From assembly GCA_026122225.1 (NCBI GenBank), contig JANEZZ010003061.1:6441501-6505500 (forward strand): DNA of 64,000 bases, in the 5' to 3' direction. Below the pieces are notes generated by a model that saw only the letters and a program-made list of their open reading frames with translations, searched no databases and was not told the DNA's origin. Made by a program: the position numbers and the translations under genes. The DNA comes from Heloderma charlesbogerti. Lineage: Eukaryota > Chordata > Lepidosauria > Squamata > Helodermatidae. Below, piece by piece: positions 33,742-45,508 of the stretch (positions within the stretch are counted from its first letter, which is position 1; every line of letters begins with the position of its first letter).

Positions 33742-35079
33742 AGCTATGCTCAAAAAATGAGAAAAGCAGGAAGGAGACAGCAAAGAATGCATAATATAGA
33801 AAGTACCTTAACGTAATGATTAAAAAAAGATTATTCCCTAACTATAATTTTAAAGTATTACTATTTACTCTCCGACTTTTACTATTTAGAATTTATGCTC
33901 TAGCTTCTAACTGGGGGTGGGGCATGATGATCCCCAAGGCAGAGACTTCCTCCAATCAGCCAAAGCATGGGTGGGATCAATATCTCCTATCAGAAGATCC
34001 GCATAAATTTACATTGCACCTTCACTGCCTCATCATCCCAACCTGCATTTGTAAGAGCAGATGAGGAAGAGAGGCTGCTTTGTTCTAACGATGTTTCCCT
34101 GTTTGTCGTTTAGATGTTTATTATTTTGCCTTTTAATTTGTAATTGCATTGTTTTTTATATTAGACTTGTTTTGTTAAATTCTGGGATCTCAAGTGGATG
34201 AAGGTGATTTATAAATTTTGAAATAAAAGTATCTTATTCTATTCCTCTGCTAATGCCAATCAGTTTTAGTTTAGTGTCACATCTGTGTGTGGTGACTGCT
34301 GCACACTCATATGTGAAAAGAGAGTTGATATGGATTGGGGAGAGCAGAAGATAGAGTAAATGATGAAAAGGGTCTGGATTTGTGAAGCCTGATTATTATG
34401 CTCAGTAGTAAGCTTGGAGACCACCAGCTATGAGGTTACAAATTCACACATATCCATGCATCAAATGGAAGGCAGTATTTTTGTCATTCTCCCTACTTGG
34501 AAAAATAAGTGGAGAAATGTATCAATTCCTGCCTACTGAATAGCTTTGTGTATGGATTTCCTGAAGTGCTGACTAACCAACTTGAATCTCCTTTTCCTTG
34601 ACAGCACATGAGGAAGACAGTAAAATCTGTTGGAAGGAAATTTCTCTATGTCAAAGCAGCCACAGATGATGCTGACATATCTGTAATGGTGCCTTGGGAA
34701 ATGTACTCATACATCTATAGTACTGAGCTGGATCTACCATTAATCTGTGCTGCCTTCTACTGATGTCACCAACAACTACAACATACTGCTTTTGCTACTA
34801 AGAGGCAAGCACACACACTTGACAATAATTATTCTTACGTTTCTGAGTACATCAGCATCATATTAACAAATGTTACCAAGAGCTAACAGCTTAGGATAGA
34901 GCACACAAGGTACTAAAGGTGCATCCATGCCCTTAGCTATTATGTACTGGTGGAGAAGTGCACCTACTTTAGGTATATTTGCACATATCCTGCAAGTAAA
35001 CCATTGTCTGTGGAGAAGCCAATACATATGATACAGTGAAAGCCCACTGACCCAACACTGTCAAAAAGTCAAGCTAATG
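33742..35079. other. Intron 1 sequence with a degraded L2-like tail
   Basis: The segment 34085-34240 resembles an L2-like 3'UTR (TTTGCCTTTTAATTTG, then GATTTATAAATTTTG and an A-rich end). I see nothing else. Confidence 0.4.
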
Positions 35080-35424
35080 GCTCAATTCAGACACCAAGGC
35101 AAACCATGGTTTGAGCAACTCATAGTTAGAGCCCAAGTCATGGTTTGAAGTTATTGGTCTGTTTTCATTTCTCACTTACTCAGCATTTATGTTCATAGTT
35201 GCATCAATTCACTGCCATATCTAGGGTTCAGCATGGCCACAATGATTACTTGTCAAGAAATCACATCAAACCACAGTTAACACAAACCATGGGTTGCAAG
35301 TCACTTAATGGTTTCAAACTGTGGTTTGCCAGCTGATTGTAAACCATGGTTTGTCAATTCAGACATCATGCCAAACCATAGCTAAGTTTCCCTAACTATG
35401 GTTTGGCATCATGCTGAACTGAGC
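35080..35424. mobile_element. MITE rich in AAACCATGGTTT palindromes
   Basis: The outer inverted repeats are GCTCAATTCAGACACCAAGG (left) and GCATCATGCTGAACTGAGC (right). Inside, the self-complementary AACCATGGTTTG and its variants recur near 35103, 35287, 35345 and 35395. It is non-coding, and no target duplication could be fixed. Confidence 0.65.
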
Positions 35425-35536
35425 TGGAACAACATTCTGTACCTGCCAAACTTTTCTGTTTTCAAGAGATGTTTCATAAAGAATGTGCTGTGATTGCCCA
35501 GACATAGTCAGGTACATGAAAAGCATTTATTTAGAT

Positions 35537-35585
35537 TTTTGTTGTTCAGTCGTTAAATCATGTCTGACTCTTTGTGACCCCAGAT
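35537..35585 (-). mobile_element. BovB 3' terminal scrap
   Basis: Only the last roughly 45 bp of BovB are present (TTGTTGTTCAGTCGTTAAAT through CTTTGTGACCCC). It is severely 5'-truncated. Confidence 0.85.
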
Positions 35586-36440
35586 TAGTGGGCACCATAG
35601 CTTCATTGTGGAAGCAGGGTATTAGCCTGATAAAGCAAGATACCAATTACCTAGACAATCTAGGTATGTGAGTCTCATACCAATATTCTTGTTGCACACT
35701 CTGCATTACTTTTTCTCTAGTGTCTCAGTCCTGGTTTAGATCCCTTGCATTCCCCATGTTTCAATTCTTGTAATCATCTGAAACTATTTAGTCACTTCAC
35801 TTCCCTCAACCTCAGCACTACCTAGCACATTTTTCTTACTGCATTTCCTCACTGCAAAAGGCAGGATAACGAGCTAAAAACACCGACTCCTCATCCAAAC
35901 AACAAAAAGCAGCAGTGTGGTTTAATAATAATAATAGAAAGCAGAAGAATTTGTAGTCTTGTTAGGGACCTAAAACGGAAGAGACCCACAGATTTCAACG
36001 GGGGCAGGGGGAATTCACACACACATAGACATACCGACAATCAAACTATTTCTCACAAAATAAAAACTTCCCCTTGGATCCTCATCCCATAAAACCCCAG
36101 GAGAAACTTTAAAGATCTTTAGGAGGATGGTTCACTTTTAAAAGTAAATAAATCCTACAACATTAAGGCTGGCTGGTGAATGCTGGGAGTTGTAGGGCTG
36201 TCTAAACATCCCTAGGACTGTGCCCTAAATAAATTAAATAAGTGTGCATTTACCTACTTTCAGCACTAGAAATTTGCAAACCGAAGCTGAGGGGAGATGG
36301 AGTAGCGAGGAAGGTTTTTGCACAAAAGAGGAACTCCAGCCTGGGTTTCGGGAAAATGCAGAAAACAATGTTAAGAAGAATGCAAATCGCTCCGTCAAAC
36401 AACTGCTTGTTCCAGAATAGAGATGCAGCCTGCAAAGCGG
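35586..36440. other. Intron 1 or 5' region bordering the CpG island
   Basis: Unique-looking sequence. A half copy of the CCAGCATTC-type MITE lies near 36160-36225. A second possible exon 1 donor, AGTAG then GTAAAT on the minus strand, lies at 36254/36253. Confidence 0.4.
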
Positions 36441-37430
36441 GTCAACAAAAGCCCCAGGGGCGACTTGACGCATGTGGGGGGAGAGGGGGGAGATCGGGGC
36501 GGGGGGGGCACAGCCAGTCTCGGTCTCCTCGTCCCCTCTTCTATCAAAGCACTTTGTTTGGAAAGCGGGGGAGGGGGGAGTCGCAACACTTCCCGACAGA
36601 GAGAGTTACTCCGTTTATCAAGCGGACAGCAGTCGCGAAAGACAAGCAACACACAACTCTGACAGCGCCGAGGCAGGGACCGGCGAGTGACCTGGGTCGG
36701 CGGCGGCGGCGGACGACGACGACGACGGACCCACCGCCCCACACGAAGGGGCTCTGACTGGCACTAACCCCTCGCGAGGCTCTCTGTGGGCGCGCGTGGG
36801 GGGGGGGAGATTAGCGCTCTCGCTCTCTCTTTCCGGGCGGGAAGCACCGACTAGCGGAGGAGACCGTTTGGCTTTAACCCTCCTCCGTCACAAACTCTGA
36901 GGGAAAGAAGATACCGTGAGGAGGAAGGAAAAAAAAAAACAACAACACCGCCCGCCTCGCCTCCAAGGAGAGGCGCTTCGAATTAAAAAAAAAACCGCCG
37001 CCGCTCGTCTCCCTACGCTTCCCCTCAGCGCCGTTAAGAAATGAGGAGAGGGCGCTTATTCTCAAAACAGCGGTTTGGGGTCGGAGCGCGCGCTTCCCCT
37101 TTCGCAACATATTCCTCCTCTCCCCCGCCCCCCACCCACCAACCAACCACCCGGCCCCCATTTACCTCGCGCCACATTCCATCCGGCTCTTCAGTCAAAC
37201 GCGCGCGCGCGCGCGGGGGGGGGGGTTCCCCGTCTACTCTCTACCGGCGGTGGCGGCTGTTCAGGTAGCTGGCAGGCAGCGGCTCCTCTCGCGAACCACG
37301 CAGCCCCCTCGCCCTCAGCGCTCTCGAGCGTGCAGAAACTAACCCCGCCCACCGAGCTGTATCTGGGCTGAGAGGGGAGGTGGGCCCCCCCCTCCCCAAA
37401 AAAGTGACGGGGGCGGGAGTTAGGATTTGT
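36440..37430 (-). promoter_or_regulatory. WASF3: CpG-island promoter, probably WASF3
   Basis: About 1 kb is GC-rich and dense in CpG, including CGGCGGCGGCGGACGACGAC near 36700 and a CG-dinucleotide run at 37200-37217 followed by G11. This contrasts sharply with the AT-rich surroundings. Upstream on the minus strand are a CCAAT box (complement of ATTGG at 37449-37453) and GC boxes (complements of GGGGGCGGGA at 37409-37418 and CCCCGCCC at 37343-37350). There is no clear TATA box. WASF3 exon 2 has only 10 bases of 5'UTR, so a non-coding exon 1 is required, and this is the only promoter-like island in the window. Transcription direction is inferred from box order; a divergent plus-strand transcript cannot be excluded. 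Confidence 0.72.
37166..37370 (-). other. WASF3: Candidate WASF3 non-coding exon 1
   Basis: On the minus strand, CGCGAG is followed by GTAAAT at 37165-37160, a plausible donor 280 bp downstream of the CCAAT box and about 180 bp from the proximal GC box. Initiation near 37300-37370 would give an exon of 150-200 nt, spliced about 34 kb to the exon 2 acceptor at 2888. The alternative donor at 36253 would make a much longer exon. No coding content is expected. Confidence 0.4.
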
Positions 37431-37731
37431 GTCCGCGCAACGACACTGATTGGCGTTAGCGTTAACCAGTGAGGGGACAGAGGAGAGAAGGGATGCCTAG
37501 GCCTCAGGGATATTTTTTTCCTTAACTGGCGTTAGTGATAGTATCCCGCTTCATCTTCGGGCCCCTCTGGCAAGTGATCCGAATCCTTTTTCCCTCACCA
37601 GGGCTGACTCGCAGCCCTCCAGATGTTGTTGGACTGCAAGCCCCGTCATTCCTCACCACTGGCTATGCGACATGGGAGGGCTACAAGGTGCCCCCTCCTG
37701 CTGTAGGATCTCCCACATACTACCAGCCTTC
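37431..37731. other. Upstream flank of the promoter
   Basis: This contains the CCAAT box at 37449-37453. A decayed MITE fragment at about 37612-37670 carries a CTCCAGATGTTGTTGGACTG core. Confidence 0.5.
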
Positions 37732-37997
37732 CCAGGCTGGCCCAAGACATGTTGCTGCCTGAGGCACGGAACAAAATGGCAACCCCTCCCGTTCCATGTA
37801 CAAAAGTGGACTGGACGAGCAGTTGAATCTTACTGCAGTACTGGGCACAGTACCTGACGGCAATAGGCTAGCTTAGGGGGTGCAGGGCAGGGCATGTGGC
37901 ACACAGCTCACTCCTCTAACACCTTGCTGCTGCCTCTCAGCATCTGCTGCCTGAGGCAATTGCCTCACTCTGCCTAACGGTAGGGCTGGTCCTGCAG
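37732..37997. mobile_element. MITE with CAGGCTGGCCCAAGACA end
   Basis: The left end CAGGCTGGCCCAAGACATG pairs loosely with the right end TAGGGCTGGTCCTG. Inside are the blocks TTGCTGCCTGAGGCA and GCCTGAGGCAATTGCCTCAC. A second, more diverged copy is at 60478-60700. The termini suggest a hAT-type MITE. Confidence 0.6.
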
Positions 37998-38454
37998 CCT
38001 CCTCCTTAATTTCTCCTAGAGTACCCACACAACTAACCCCCTTCTCCCACAAAGCTACAGAAGTTCAGACCCATCCACCACCAATATAGTGCTAAACCAA
38101 TCCTTACACTTCCAATTGTCACTCAATTTCATATTATTATTTTTAAATAGTATTTTTTATTTATTCTTTCTGTTTGGTAAAACACGCTGAACCCTACTAG
38201 CAAATATCTAACATATGCAGGAATGCATTATTTATTTTAGGGTATGTGGAAGGGGGGATTATACTTTTTCACTATAAAACCCCTCAAGCCAGCTTAGAAA
38301 ACTAATTTTTAAAAAACCAAAATATACAATACCATCATTAGGCAGGATGAAGTGTTCTGCCTCAGGCAACAGATTTTTAAAGATACAATGAAAATGCAGG
38401 AAAGTGTTAAATGCATTTTGTTTATGTTTACTGCTACAGGAAGCATCATTTGGA

Positions 38455-38785
38455 ACAGGAGTGTTGAACCTCTTTCAGCCCGAGGGCCAAATTTAATTTT
38501 GGAGAAACTCTTGGGGCACATTCCAGTGGTGGATGCGGCTGAAGGCCAAAATACCAAAATATCAACATATGAAAGCTATTACTGCCAGTAACTAAGCTTT
38601 GGGAGATGAATTTCAACCTTTGAAAATGGAGGGGGCAGGAAACGATGAAACAGTCAGTCTGGGAAGAGGTAGTGGGGCCAGGGGAAGGGGCCATGGTCAT
38701 CTGGGGAACCTCAGAGGGTCAGATTGGGACCCCAGATGGGCCAGATTTGGCCTGTGGGCCTAAGGTTTCATACTGCTGATTTGGA
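38455..38785. mobile_element. Decayed hAT-type MITE
   Basis: The left part CAGGAGTGTTGAACCTCTTT with CCGAGGGCCAAATTT pairs with the right part CAGATTTGGCCTGTGGGCC and TAAGGTTTCATACTGCTG. The arrangement fits a CAGGGGTG-type hAT MITE, heavily mutated. Confidence 0.55.
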
Positions 38786-40198
38786 ATATCAGCCTAGGGC
38801 ATGAAAATACTTTTGGCCTCCTCCTTAAAGGGTGCTTCACCTTCAATTTCTAACTCTTCCGTGTTTTCCCACTGCGCCTTCCATCTTTTTTCTTGCCCCC
38901 AAATCTGTTAATGAGGAAAAGATGGAATAACTGCACAATTGATTGTTAGTGGTAGGACCTCAGCGTCCAAAGGTTAAAGTATTTTCTCCTCTCTGTTCAC
39001 CAACCATACCATTTCTTGCAGTCAACAGAGTATTCCCCACCCAACTACAAACTGTAATCCAAAACATACTAGCTTTATCAATCAAAAGACATGATACGCC
39101 TATTCCATCTTTCCCCCCTTAACACATTTTCTGGGTGCTTCTAGATAAGCCTTTTTATTGTGAAATCACTCTGCCTCGGCCACATAATTTTACAGGGGGT
39201 CCAAACAACATTGTCTTCCATTTCTAACCCTCCTATATGTTCCCATTCCTCCTTCTGTCTTTTTTCTTACCACAGGAAATGGTCCAGAAGGGAAAGGTGG
39301 AATAGATGCACAATATATTTGGATAGGTAGTGCTGGAAGCACCCTCTGTGAAAAGGAAAAGACAGAAGAAGCCAAAGGAAAACATTGGAGGGTTACAAAT
39401 GGAAGATAACATCTGGACCCCCTGGAAAACTTTGTGAATGAGGTGGGGCAATTGTGCAATAAAACTTCATCTGGAAGCAACACATGTTTAGGGGTACAAG
39501 CTGCCCGACCTCAGCCTCCATCGACTTTCAAGCCTGAGGAATTTAGCAAGGGCTTTAATTCTGCACTACCATCAAGAGTGTTTAGATTGTTGCAGATAGC
39601 AGGCCCCTGTTTTGAGTATCTGAGGGGGTGGGATGTTGAAGGCATTGTGAAAGCTAATAGTGCACAAGCCATGTGGCTCAGCTTTCTTTCCTTGATTTCT
39701 TTGTTTCTTTTCTTCCTTTTTTGTCCCTTGCAGCTAGCCCTGTAACAGCAGCTTTTGTTTAGCACTCCTGAGGCTCCTTGAGGAAGAAATTAAGTCAGAT
39801 GTCATGTGAGTAAGATTTTCAAGAGGGGGAGGAGAACCAACAGCCAGATGATCTTTCATAGTTTAGTGCATTTCAGTTGATGATGATGATGATAGTAACA
39901 GCAGATCTAAGGAGAGGCCCTTTGCCTGCAGAGACCCATTTCTTGGGCACACACAAAAGGGCTTTCTCCTGTGTCGTTCCCAATATGGAATATGATTGGC
40001 TCCCACTTTCTTGGCTTTTAGAAGACACAACTTTTTAATTTAGCCTTTGAAATGATGTCGTTTTAGAATGTATTACTGTTTTTACTGTTCTTTGTGGTTT
40101 TTAATTTTTTACAGTTTAATTGTTTTAAATTGTTTTGTGCCAGCTTGATGGCTTCTTAGCAAATAGGGTGGCATCTAAATGTTAAAAATAGATAGAAG
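38786..40198. other. Flank sequence with a degraded L2-like tail
   Basis: The segments 38820-38960 and 39120-39500 share TAACCCTCC...CTTTTTTCTTGCC-type stretches on opposite sides of a TGTGAAAAGG block, so a decayed inverted repeat is possible. The segment 40010-40195 resembles an L2-like 3' end (GCCAGCTTGATGGCTTCTTA, then GTGGCATCTAAATG). Confidence 0.35.
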
Positions 40199-40199
40199 A

Positions 40200-40305
40200 T
40201 GTTGTTGTTGTTCAGTCGTTAAGTCGTGTCCAACTCTTTGTGACCCCATGGACCATAGCACGCCAGGCCTTCCTGTCCTCCACTCTCTCCGTGTGCTCAA
40301 GTCCG
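40200..40305 (-). mobile_element. BovB 3' fragment, 5'-truncated
   Basis: About 105 bp of the BovB 3' end, from GTTGTTGTTGTTCAGTCGTT through CACGCCAGGCCTTCCTGTCC to CGTGTGCTCAAGT. The flanks share TAGATAG-type sequence on both sides, a possible short target duplication. Confidence 0.9.
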
Positions 40306-40977
40306 TAGATAGCAGATAGACAGCAGCAATTAAAAGCATTTTTAAATCAAATGATAGTCAGCCCTTTCTGGCCTGAGGAATGTTGTGGATGACACCATAC
40401 ACTGTCCACCATTTATCACTGTAATCCTTAGTGAAAGAGCAGAGGATTTGGGATTTGTGGGAGAAGAGTCGCAAATTAAAGATGGGCAGGTTGCAGAGTG
40501 ACTGGATCCCCCATAAAGTATTAAAGCCCCTGTTGTGCCTGATTAAAGTAAGCAGCTTGCTAGATTTGCTGGCATAGCTATGTACACACAAAGCCATTAC
40601 CTATTTATGTCCCAGTTCTTTATGTACTTACTAATGCTTAGGCTTCTGCGTTAAGCAAACCTTGGTTACTTTATCATCACTGCCATGTATACATATTTGC
40701 AAGTTTATACATACATACATATATATATTTAAAAGACAACTTTCTGGGTCATCAAAACATTCATACTGTTTCCTGGTGTTAAAATACAGTACACAAATGC
40801 CCCTTATAATCAGTGTCATACAATGATTATTAATGGAACATTGATGTGTATAAGGACCTTTTTGTGCTGGATCAGCATGTGAAATAAATTACCTTTCCCT
40901 CTAGACCATTCAAAAAGGTTTCCATGCCTTGAATTAGATGACTGTGTTGGAAAAAAAAACAAAAGATGAAATACATA
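40306..40977. other. Flank sequence, no feature seen
   Basis: No recognisable gene or repeat, apart from a short (TACA)n/(TA)n patch near 40709-40732. Confidence 0.4.
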
Positions 40978-41315
40978 GGGTGGTGTCCAATGTTTGTTCT
41001 ACTTAGGTGTAGGACACCACTAGTGGCTAGAGTGTTGGACTGGGAGCCGGGAGATCCGGGTTCTAGTCCCCACTCGGCCATGGAAGCTCACTGGGTGACT
41101 TTAGGCCAGTCACAGACCCTCAGCCCAACCTACCTCACAGGGTAGTTGTTGTGAGGCTAAAATGGAGAGGAGGAGGAGGATAATGTAAGCCACCTTGGGT
41201 TCCTTGCAAGAGGAAAAAGGCAGGATATAAATGCGATAAATAATAAATAATAATACTTAGAGTAGACACATTGAAATGAATGGGACTTAAGTTAGACTAA
41301 CATTGGATACAATGT
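40978..41315. mobile_element. Palindromic MITE split by a SINE
   Basis: The left part (GGTGTCCAATGTTTGTTCTA, 40980-41009) and right part (TTAGACTAACATTGGATAC, up to about 41312) are the two ends of one MITE. An uninterrupted relative lies at 55043-55178. The heptamer TACTTAG borders the SINE on both sides and may be its target duplication. Confidence 0.65.
41010..41253 (+). mobile_element. tRNA-derived SINE (Squam1-like)
   Basis: The 5' part has an A box (TGGCTAGAGTGTTGGACTG) and a B box (GGTTCTAGTCC at about 41059-41069). The body follows with CACTGGGTGACTTTAGGCCA and AACCTACCTCACAGGGTAG, then GCCACCTTGGGTTCC and a 3' AAATAATAAATAATAA tail. The structure and motifs match the squamate tRNA-SINE class. 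Pol III promoter boxes are present, but the copy is not a tRNA gene. Confidence 0.85.
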
Positions 41316-42689
41316 ACTATATAAAATGGAGAAATAACTGATGTGTAGTTTCCAGCCACATTCACAAAATACTGTCATAGTAAATTCTTTTTCTATTCCT
41401 CTTCCCCACCCTCCCAAATATAATGCTATTAGCTGCTGAACTCCAGGTTTTTAAAGAGGAAGAAATAATTACTTCATCGTATGCACTCTGGTATCATTTT
41501 AATTTGCTGTATACCTTTAAGAGAAAAGTGATTCTACATTTATTTTTCGTGTGTGAAAAAAGTTGTATGTGAGCTACCTAAGTTCAATGTTTTTTTGCTA
41601 GGTAGGTTATAAAAAAACCAATCAATAGATGGGTTATAAAGAAGAATCAATAGAATCTGACAGCAATCACAGGGTGAACAAATCAAACATCACAATGTTT
41701 AAAAAGTTCACTTTGTTTAGCACAGAATTCAACTATTGATAACTTGTCCCTTGACACAGAGCAAGACAGACTCTCAGATACATTGTTGTCAATCATGTCT
41801 ATTTGCAGCAGGGGAAAGAAAATCTATTTTTAACCAAGGTAGGTATTTGCTTGACTTTGTGGTAATTTTATTTTTCCGGAACATCAAGAAAGTGACAGAG
41901 CAAGGAAATTTTATACTTACAGTAAAAAAAAAATATTATATCCCTTTAGAGTGTTTTGGCAGCATTTTGTTTAACAGAATTTTCTATTTCTTTTTGCAAC
42001 ATAATGAATCACATTAATCTGTACTTTTCTTTTTCTTTCTTATAAGAGCTCAAAAATAATTTGTGTTCTTATAAATTATATGCCATGGAATAAAAACCTC
42101 AGTTGGCGCAAGTATAAAAATACAGGGGTGTAGAGGGCATTTTGGAAGGGGAGGGAAGGAGGCTGGAGGAGGCTCAGGATAAATAGTACTCTGACCAGTC
42201 CAGTCTCCTCCCTCACCACCCACCAGAATGCCCCCTTTTCCCCACTCCCCAAGGTCAATTTTCCGACTTCCGAGAGGCAGCCAGCCTCTCCGTGTCGGGT
42301 GTGAGGGATCAGGGTCAGATCTCTGACTCCCCTTTCCAAGGTCAGAGCATTGTCTCTGACCTCGGAAGGGGTTGGCTGAGCCATCCTGTGGTCCTTGGGA
42401 CACTCACCCAGGGACCATAGGATTGCTCTCTCTCCATCAATTAACAATTGCAGTGGAACAGGAAATCATTATCCCTATTCATACCCAAATGAACATAATC
42501 AAACTTGGTTGCTCCAATTTTGCTATTTCACACTGGATTCTCCCATTGAAATTCCTCTGCTGGACAATGGCAGCTTTCAGTTCAGCACAGAGTGTCCAGG
42601 GAGACTGAATGTTCTCCATTTCATGCCATGGAATGTAGCTATTAAGAGAGAGGTTTCAAGGAGGAACATGAATCAAGGCTGCAATTCTG
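41316..42689. other. Flank sequence, one possible MITE
   Basis: The segment 42120-42435 is GC-rich with near-repeats of GACCTCGGAAG / CTTCCGAG and ends ACCATAGGATTGCTCTC. It resembles the internal style of the element at 48732-49161, but without a matching left end. The rest is AT-rich. Confidence 0.35.
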
Positions 42690-42933
42690 TTGCAGGTGCT
42701 GTTGGATGAAACTGAGTATCTGGATCAATTTCAGCCTGGCTGGGGGTTTAGCACAGATACTGCCTTGGTTGCTCTGGACGATAGCCTAGACTGGGAGAAG
42801 GATAGGGGGAGTATGAAGATCTCTCAGCATCTTTTAATACCATCAACTATGACAGCCTTGTGGACCACCTTTCAGGGGCTGGGGTTGGGGTCATTGTTTT
42901 CTGATTGTTCCTTTCTTTCCTCAGTGGTAGGAC

Positions 42934-45508
42934 AGGCATGGGTGAATTTAATTCAGGTGACCATTATATCTACTACCGTGGGCAAGAATCCCTTAGAAGA
43001 AATGGAGTAGCACTCATAGTCAATAAAAGGGTGGGAAAAGCAGTACTGGGGTACAATCTCAAAAACGACAGAATGATCTCAGTACGAATCCAAGGCAAAC
43101 CATTCAGCATCACAGTAATTCAAGTCTATGTCCCAACCACTGAGGCCAAAGAAGCTGAGGTTGATCGGTTCTATGAAGACCTACAACACCTTCTAGAACT
43201 AACACCAAAAAAAGATGTCCTTTTCATCATAGGGAATTGGAATGCTAAAGTAGGAAGTCAAGAAATCACCGGGATGACAGGCAAGCATGGCCTTGGTGTA
43301 CGAAATGAAGCAGGACAAAGGCTAATAGAGTTTTGCCAAGAGAACACGCTGCTCATAGCAAACACTCTTTTCCAACAGCACAAGAGGCGACTCTACACAT
43401 GGACATCACCAGATGGTCAATATCGAAATCAGATTGATTATGTCCTTTGCAGCCAAAGATGGACAAGCTCTATACAGTCAGTCAAAACAAGACCTGGAGC
43501 TGACTGTGGCTCAGATCATGAGCTCTTGCAAAATTTCAGCTTAAATTGAAGAACGTAGGGAAAACCGCTAAACCATTCAGGTATGACCTAAATCATATCC
43601 CTTATGTATATACAGTGGAGGTGAGGAATAGATTTCAGGGATTAGACCTGATAGACAGAGTGCCTGAGGAACTATGGACGGAGGTCCGTAACATTGTTCA
43701 GGAGGCAGCAACGAAATCCATCCCAAAGAAAAAGAAATGCAAGAAAGCCAAGTGGCTGTCTGATGGGGCTTTACAAGTAGCTGAGGAACGAAGGGAAGCG
43801 AAAAGCAAGGGAGAAAGGGGAAGATATCTAACTGAATGTAGAGTCCCAGAGAATAGCAAGGAGAGACAAGAAGGCCTTCTTAAATGAATGTTAAACCTAA
43901 CAGAAGCAGATGAGATTGAGAAGAGGTGGAAAGAATACACAGAAGAACTATACAGGAAAGATCTTAATGTCCCTGATAGCCATGATAGTGCGGTCACTGA
44001 ACTTGAGCCAGACATCCTAGAGAGTGAAGTCAAGTGGGCCTTAGGAAGCATTACTAACAACAAAGCTAGCGGAGATGACAGTATTCCAGCTGAGCTATTT
44101 AAAATCCTAACAGATGATGCTGTTAAAGTGCTGCACTCAATATGCCAACAAATTTGGAACACTCAACAGTGGCCACAAGACTGGAAAAGGTCAGTTTACA
44201 TTCCAGTTCCAAAGAAGGGCAATGCCAAAGAGTGTTCAAACTACCGTACAGTTGCGCTCACTTCACATGCTAAGAAGGTTATGCTCAAACCTTCAGCAGC
44301 ATGTGAACCGAGAACTCCTGGAAGTACAAGCTGGGTTTCGAAGAGGCAGAGGAACTAGAGATCAAATCGCCAACATTCGCTGGATCATGGAGAAAGCAAG
44401 AGAATTCCAGAAAAACATCTATTTCTGCTTCATTGACTATGCTAAAGCGTTTGATTGTGTGGATCACAACAAACTGGCAAATTCTTAAAGAGATGGGAGT
44501 ACCAGACCACCTTACCTGTCTCCTGAGAAACCTGTATGAGGGCCAAGAAGCAACAGTAAGAACCAGACATGGAACAACCAATTGGTTCAAAATTGGGAAA
44601 GGAGTACAACAAGGCTGCATATTGTCGCCCTGCTTATTTAACGTACATGCAGAGTACATCATGAGAAACACCGGGTTGGATGAATCACAGGTCGGAATTA
44701 AGATTGCCGGGAGAATTATCAACAAACTCAGATACGCAGACGATACCACCCTAATGGCAGAAAGTGAAGAGGATCTAAAGAGCCTGTTGTTGAGGGTGAA
44801 AGTGGTGAGTGCAAAAGCTGCTTTGAAACTGAACATTAAAAAAACTAAGATCATGGCATCTGGCCCCATCACTTCCTGGCACATAGAAGGGGAAGAAATG
44901 GAAGCAGTGACAGATTTTATTTTCTTGGGCTCCAAGATCACCGCAGATGGTGACTGCAGCCATGAAATTAAAAAACGCTTGCTCCTTGGGAGGAAAGCTA
45001 TGGCAAACCTAGACAGTGTAGTAAGAAGTAGAGACATCACCTTGCTGACAAAGTTCCATATAATCAAAGCCATGGTTTTCCCAGTAGTAACGTATGGCTG
45101 TGAGAACTGGACTATAAGGAAAGCTGAGCGCCGAAGAATTGATGCTTTCGAACTGTGGTGCTGGAGAAGACCCTTACGAGTCCCCTGGACTGCAAAGAGG
45201 TCAAATCAGTCAATCCGAAAGGAAATCAACCCTGAGTGCTCGTTGGAAGGACAGTTACTGAAGCTGAAGCTCAAATATTTTGGCCACCTAATGCGACGAG
45301 AAAACTCCCTGGAAAAGACCGTGATGCTGGGAAAGATTGAAGGCAACAGGAGAAGGGAACGGCAGAGGATGAGATGGCTGGATAGCATCACCGATGCAAT
45401 GACTATGAACTTAAGCACACTCCGGGAGAGAGCGGAGGACAGGAAGGCCTGGTGTGCTATGGTCCATGGGGTCATGAAGAATTGGACACGACTTAACAAC
45501 TGAACAAC
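42934..45508 (+). mobile_element. BovB LINE, 5'-truncated, inserted in an L2-like LINE
   Basis: Starting at TGGGTGAATTTAATTCAGG (mid endonuclease), it reads GDHYIYYRGQESLRRNGVAL, GNWNAKVGSQEITGMTG, RNQIDYVLCSQRW and GSDHELL. The RT blocks AGFRRGRGTRDQ, FIDYAKAFDCVDHN, GVQQGCILSPCLFN, RYADDTTLMAES and the C-terminus ending NWTRLNN follow. The 3' AACAACAA tail ends at about 45508. The endonuclease residue D of GDWN is replaced by N, a deletion near 43885 removes the segment between EN and RT, and small deletions near 44287 and 44475 shift the frame, so it is dead. Confidence 0.94.

Noticed and set aside
36242..36757. 171-codon plus-strand frame in the CpG island
   Set aside because: Composition is dictated by GC-rich simple sequence (Arg/Thr/Gly runs), with no domain. 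CpG islands often contain long random frames.
39401..39765. Open frames near 39.2-39.8 kb as a host gene
   Set aside because: No conserved family match, no splice-phase support, and partly overlapping decayed inverted repeats.
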